Positions 52,444 through 53,650 of a stretch of 53,650 nt of DNA are shown piece after piece. A program made the position numbers and the translations under genes. Each line of letters starts with the position of its first letter. Position 1 is the first letter of the stretch. Origin of the DNA: Hyphomicrobiales bacterium (GTDB lineage Bacteria > Pseudomonadota > Alphaproteobacteria > Rhizobiales > Rhizobiaceae); assembly GCA_900472295.1 (NCBI GenBank), contig UCIA01000011.1, positions 12,864-66,513 on the forward strand, written 5' to 3'. The notes beneath the pieces were generated by a model that ran no database searches, had not been told where the DNA came from, and was given only the letters and a program-made list of their open reading frames with translations.

Positions 52444-52809
52444 ATGGCGACGGTGACAGGCATAGGGGGGTTCTTCTTTCGCGCCCGCGACCCGCAGGCG
52501 CTGGCCGCATGGTATGAGACCCATCTTGGCATATCGGACTTCTCCAAGACGGTCTGGAAACAGCAAGCCGGCCCGACCATTATTGCGCCCTTCAAGGAAG
52601 ACACCGACTATTTCGGCCGAACTGCCCAGCAGTGGCTGATCAATTTCCGCGTCGACGACATCGATGCCGCGATCGCCAGTCTTGAGGCGGCGGGTATCGC
52701 TGTGGAAACCCGCGCCGAATGGGATTCGGAGGTCGGCCGCTTTTGCAGAATCCACGACCCCGAAGGCAATCCGATCGAATTGTGGCAGCCATCGGATTTT
52801 GCCGGCTGA
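52444..52809 (+). CDS. Glyoxalase/VOC-fold protein
   Basis: A 121-residue protein with the vicinal-oxygen-chelate fold: VTGIGGFFFRARDPQALAAWYETHLGI, then FRVDDIDAAIASLEAAGI and GRFCRIHDPEGNPIELWQP, where the Glu of IELW is a usual metal ligand. The first ligand position (usually His or Gln in the first strand) is not obvious, so it may not be catalytic. The ATG at 52444 has GGAGG upstream. Confidence 0.82.
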   Translation: MATVTGIGGFFFRARDPQALAAWYETHLGISDFSKTVWKQQAGPTIIAPFKEDTDYFGRTAQQWLINFRVDDIDAAIASLEAAGIAVETRAEWDSEVGRFCRIHDPEGNPIELWQPSDFAG

Positions 52810-52935
52810 CAATCAAAGCGATTCGGCACGATGCAAGCGTAGGAATTTCATAAAACTGGGAGTGTTTGGCCGGTTTGCGTAAAACCCGGCGGTTTGTTTG
52901 GAAAGGCCTGACAGGTCGACCCTTCGGAGGAAAGC

Positions 52936-53403
52936 GTGCAACCGATCATCGGACCCATGACCGAAAGCGACGTCGAGGCGGTGGCGCGATTGCGCATCGC
53001 CGCATTCTTCGAGGGCAGTGCAAGAACGCTGGACGAAGATGCTGCCGGACTTCGCGAGTTGCTTAATGGGGATGGCTTCGAGACGGCGCTTGTGGCCCGG
53101 ATCGGCGACGCACCGGTCGGGACCTGCCTGCTGGTTCGCCACGAACTGGAACCTGCGCACAAGCTGACGCCGTGGCTGGCGGGGTTGGTCGTCGACCGTG
53201 ATCATCGCGGCAGGGGCATCGGCCGCGCACTGGTCGCGGCCATCGAAGCGCATGCGGCGTCGACCGGTGTGGAGAAGCTTTATCTCTATACGTGGGAAGC
53301 GCGCGATTTCTACGCCGGGATTGGTTGGGCGGTGGTCGAGTCGTTTGAACAGGACGGCTACCCAATGCTGCTGATGTCGCGCGAATTGATCGGCAAGCAC
53401 TGA
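52936..53403 (+). CDS. GNAT-family acetyltransferase
   Basis: A 155-residue acetyltransferase with a GTG start and GGAGG upstream. The acetyl-CoA binding motif is LAGLVVDRDHRGRGIGRALVAAIEAHA near residues 81-107, and the C-terminal YTWEARDFYAGIGWAVVE is the usual last strand-helix pair. Substrate is unknown; relatives acylate amines, antibiotics or proteins. Confidence 0.85.
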   Translation: MQPIIGPMTESDVEAVARLRIAAFFEGSARTLDEDAAGLRELLNGDGFETALVARIGDAPVGTCLLVRHELEPAHKLTPWLAGLVVDRDHRGRGIGRALVAAIEAHAASTGVEKLYLYTWEARDFYAGIGWAVVESFEQDGYPMLLMSRELIGKH

Positions 53404-53406
53404 TAT

Positions 53407-53446
53407 TTCGAACCGCCGGATGAAAGCCTCGCGGGTTTGTTTTTGG
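53407..53446 (+). terminator. Degenerate copy of the BMP terminator, after the GNAT gene
   Basis: TTCGAACCGCCGGATGAAAG at 53407-53426 differs from the sequence at 52345 by one base, but the right arm (CCTCGCGGGTT) no longer pairs fully; TTTGTTTTTGG follows. It appears to be a duplicated terminator that has partly decayed. Confidence 0.6.
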
Positions 53447-53496
53447 GAGTCTGAAGGACGTTGAAGATTGGCGAAGGCCTCGGCGACATCTGATCT

Positions 53497-53650
53497 CCCC
53501 CCTTGCGGGGGAGATGCCTGGCAAGGCAGAGGGGGGTGCTGTCCCTCGACCTAACAGCCTATTCACGGTTCATTACCGGCGGAAGCCATTTAGGTTGGAG
53601 ATCCTTCACACCCCCCTCTGGCCTGGCGGCCATCTCCCCCGCAAGGGGGG
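53497..53650. repeat. Long palindromic intergenic repeat, window-right copy
   Basis: The left arm (53497-53538) and right arm (53609-53650) are near-perfect inverted copies: CCCCCCTTGCGGGGGAGATG opens the left arm and its complement closes the window, with a short variable stretch in the middle and ending GGGGGGTG. The 70 bases between arms look non-coding. The window ends at the repeat's edge. The element type matches the one at the left end. Confidence 0.75.

Overview
The window reads as chromosomal or large-replicon DNA of a high-GC alphaproteobacterium of the Rhizobiales, most like Mesorhizobium. The reasons are the many ABC uptake systems, two DUF982 genes, six EcfG-type stress promoters and the palindromic intergenic repeats. 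This placement is inference from gene content; no database was searched.

Layout. (1) 0.2-3.6 kb: an AraC/GyrI regulator, then a lower-GC three-gene minus-strand operon of a DUF262-like/HNH nuclease and two small unknown proteins, a candidate defence or mobile module. (2) 3.7-11.2 kb: a catabolic and uptake block. A beta-hydroxyacid dehydrogenase diverges from a FadR-type GntR regulator. A five-gene branched-chain-amino-acid-type ABC transporter (LivF, G, M, H and binding protein) diverges from an aldo/keto reductase across a FadR-type operator. A hairpin with a T-rich tail separates the binding-protein gene from the permeases. (3) 11.3-18.4 kb: a seven-gene minus-strand operon, led by a LacI-HTH/PfkB-kinase fusion with its own operator, followed by a glutamine-amidotransferase-like protein, a ribose-type ABC transporter (ATPase, binding protein, two permeases) and an M20 peptidase. 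(4) 18.8-31.2 kb: a PHB-depolymerase-type esterase, then a general-stress cluster (large catalase, glycine-zipper stress protein, DUF4142, DUF892, DUF883, DUF6766-like, DUF6894-like, isochorismatase-type hydrolase, PNPOx-like protein and several small hydrophilic proteins). Six promoters there match GGAAC-N17/18-GTT, so much of the block is probably one EcfG/PhyR-type regulon. (5) 31.3-32.6 kb: a TetR regulator and a membrane protein sharing a palindromic operator. (6) 32.8-49.0 kb: a type I secretion locus with an HlyB-like transporter, an HlyD-like fusion protein and one giant RTX exoprotein of about 3,960 residues. (7) 49.4-53.7 kb: tRNA-Ser(GGA), two small membrane proteins, an orphan BMP-family binding protein, a VOC protein, a GNAT acetyltransferase and a palindromic repeat.

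The most unusual part is the giant exoprotein. It carries about 39 copies of a roughly 55-residue repeat with acidic D-x-D/N-G-D/N-G loops. Within these, a seven-repeat block of 386-394 residues occurs three times in tandem. The protein also has four 29-residue N-terminal repeats, an EF-hand-like region, and a C-terminal RTX region built from a module of about 200 residues used three times. Its likely GTG start lies one base after the stop of a 48-codon hydrophobic reading frame, which suggests translational coupling. Two AT-rich islands inside and before the gene suggest mosaic assembly.
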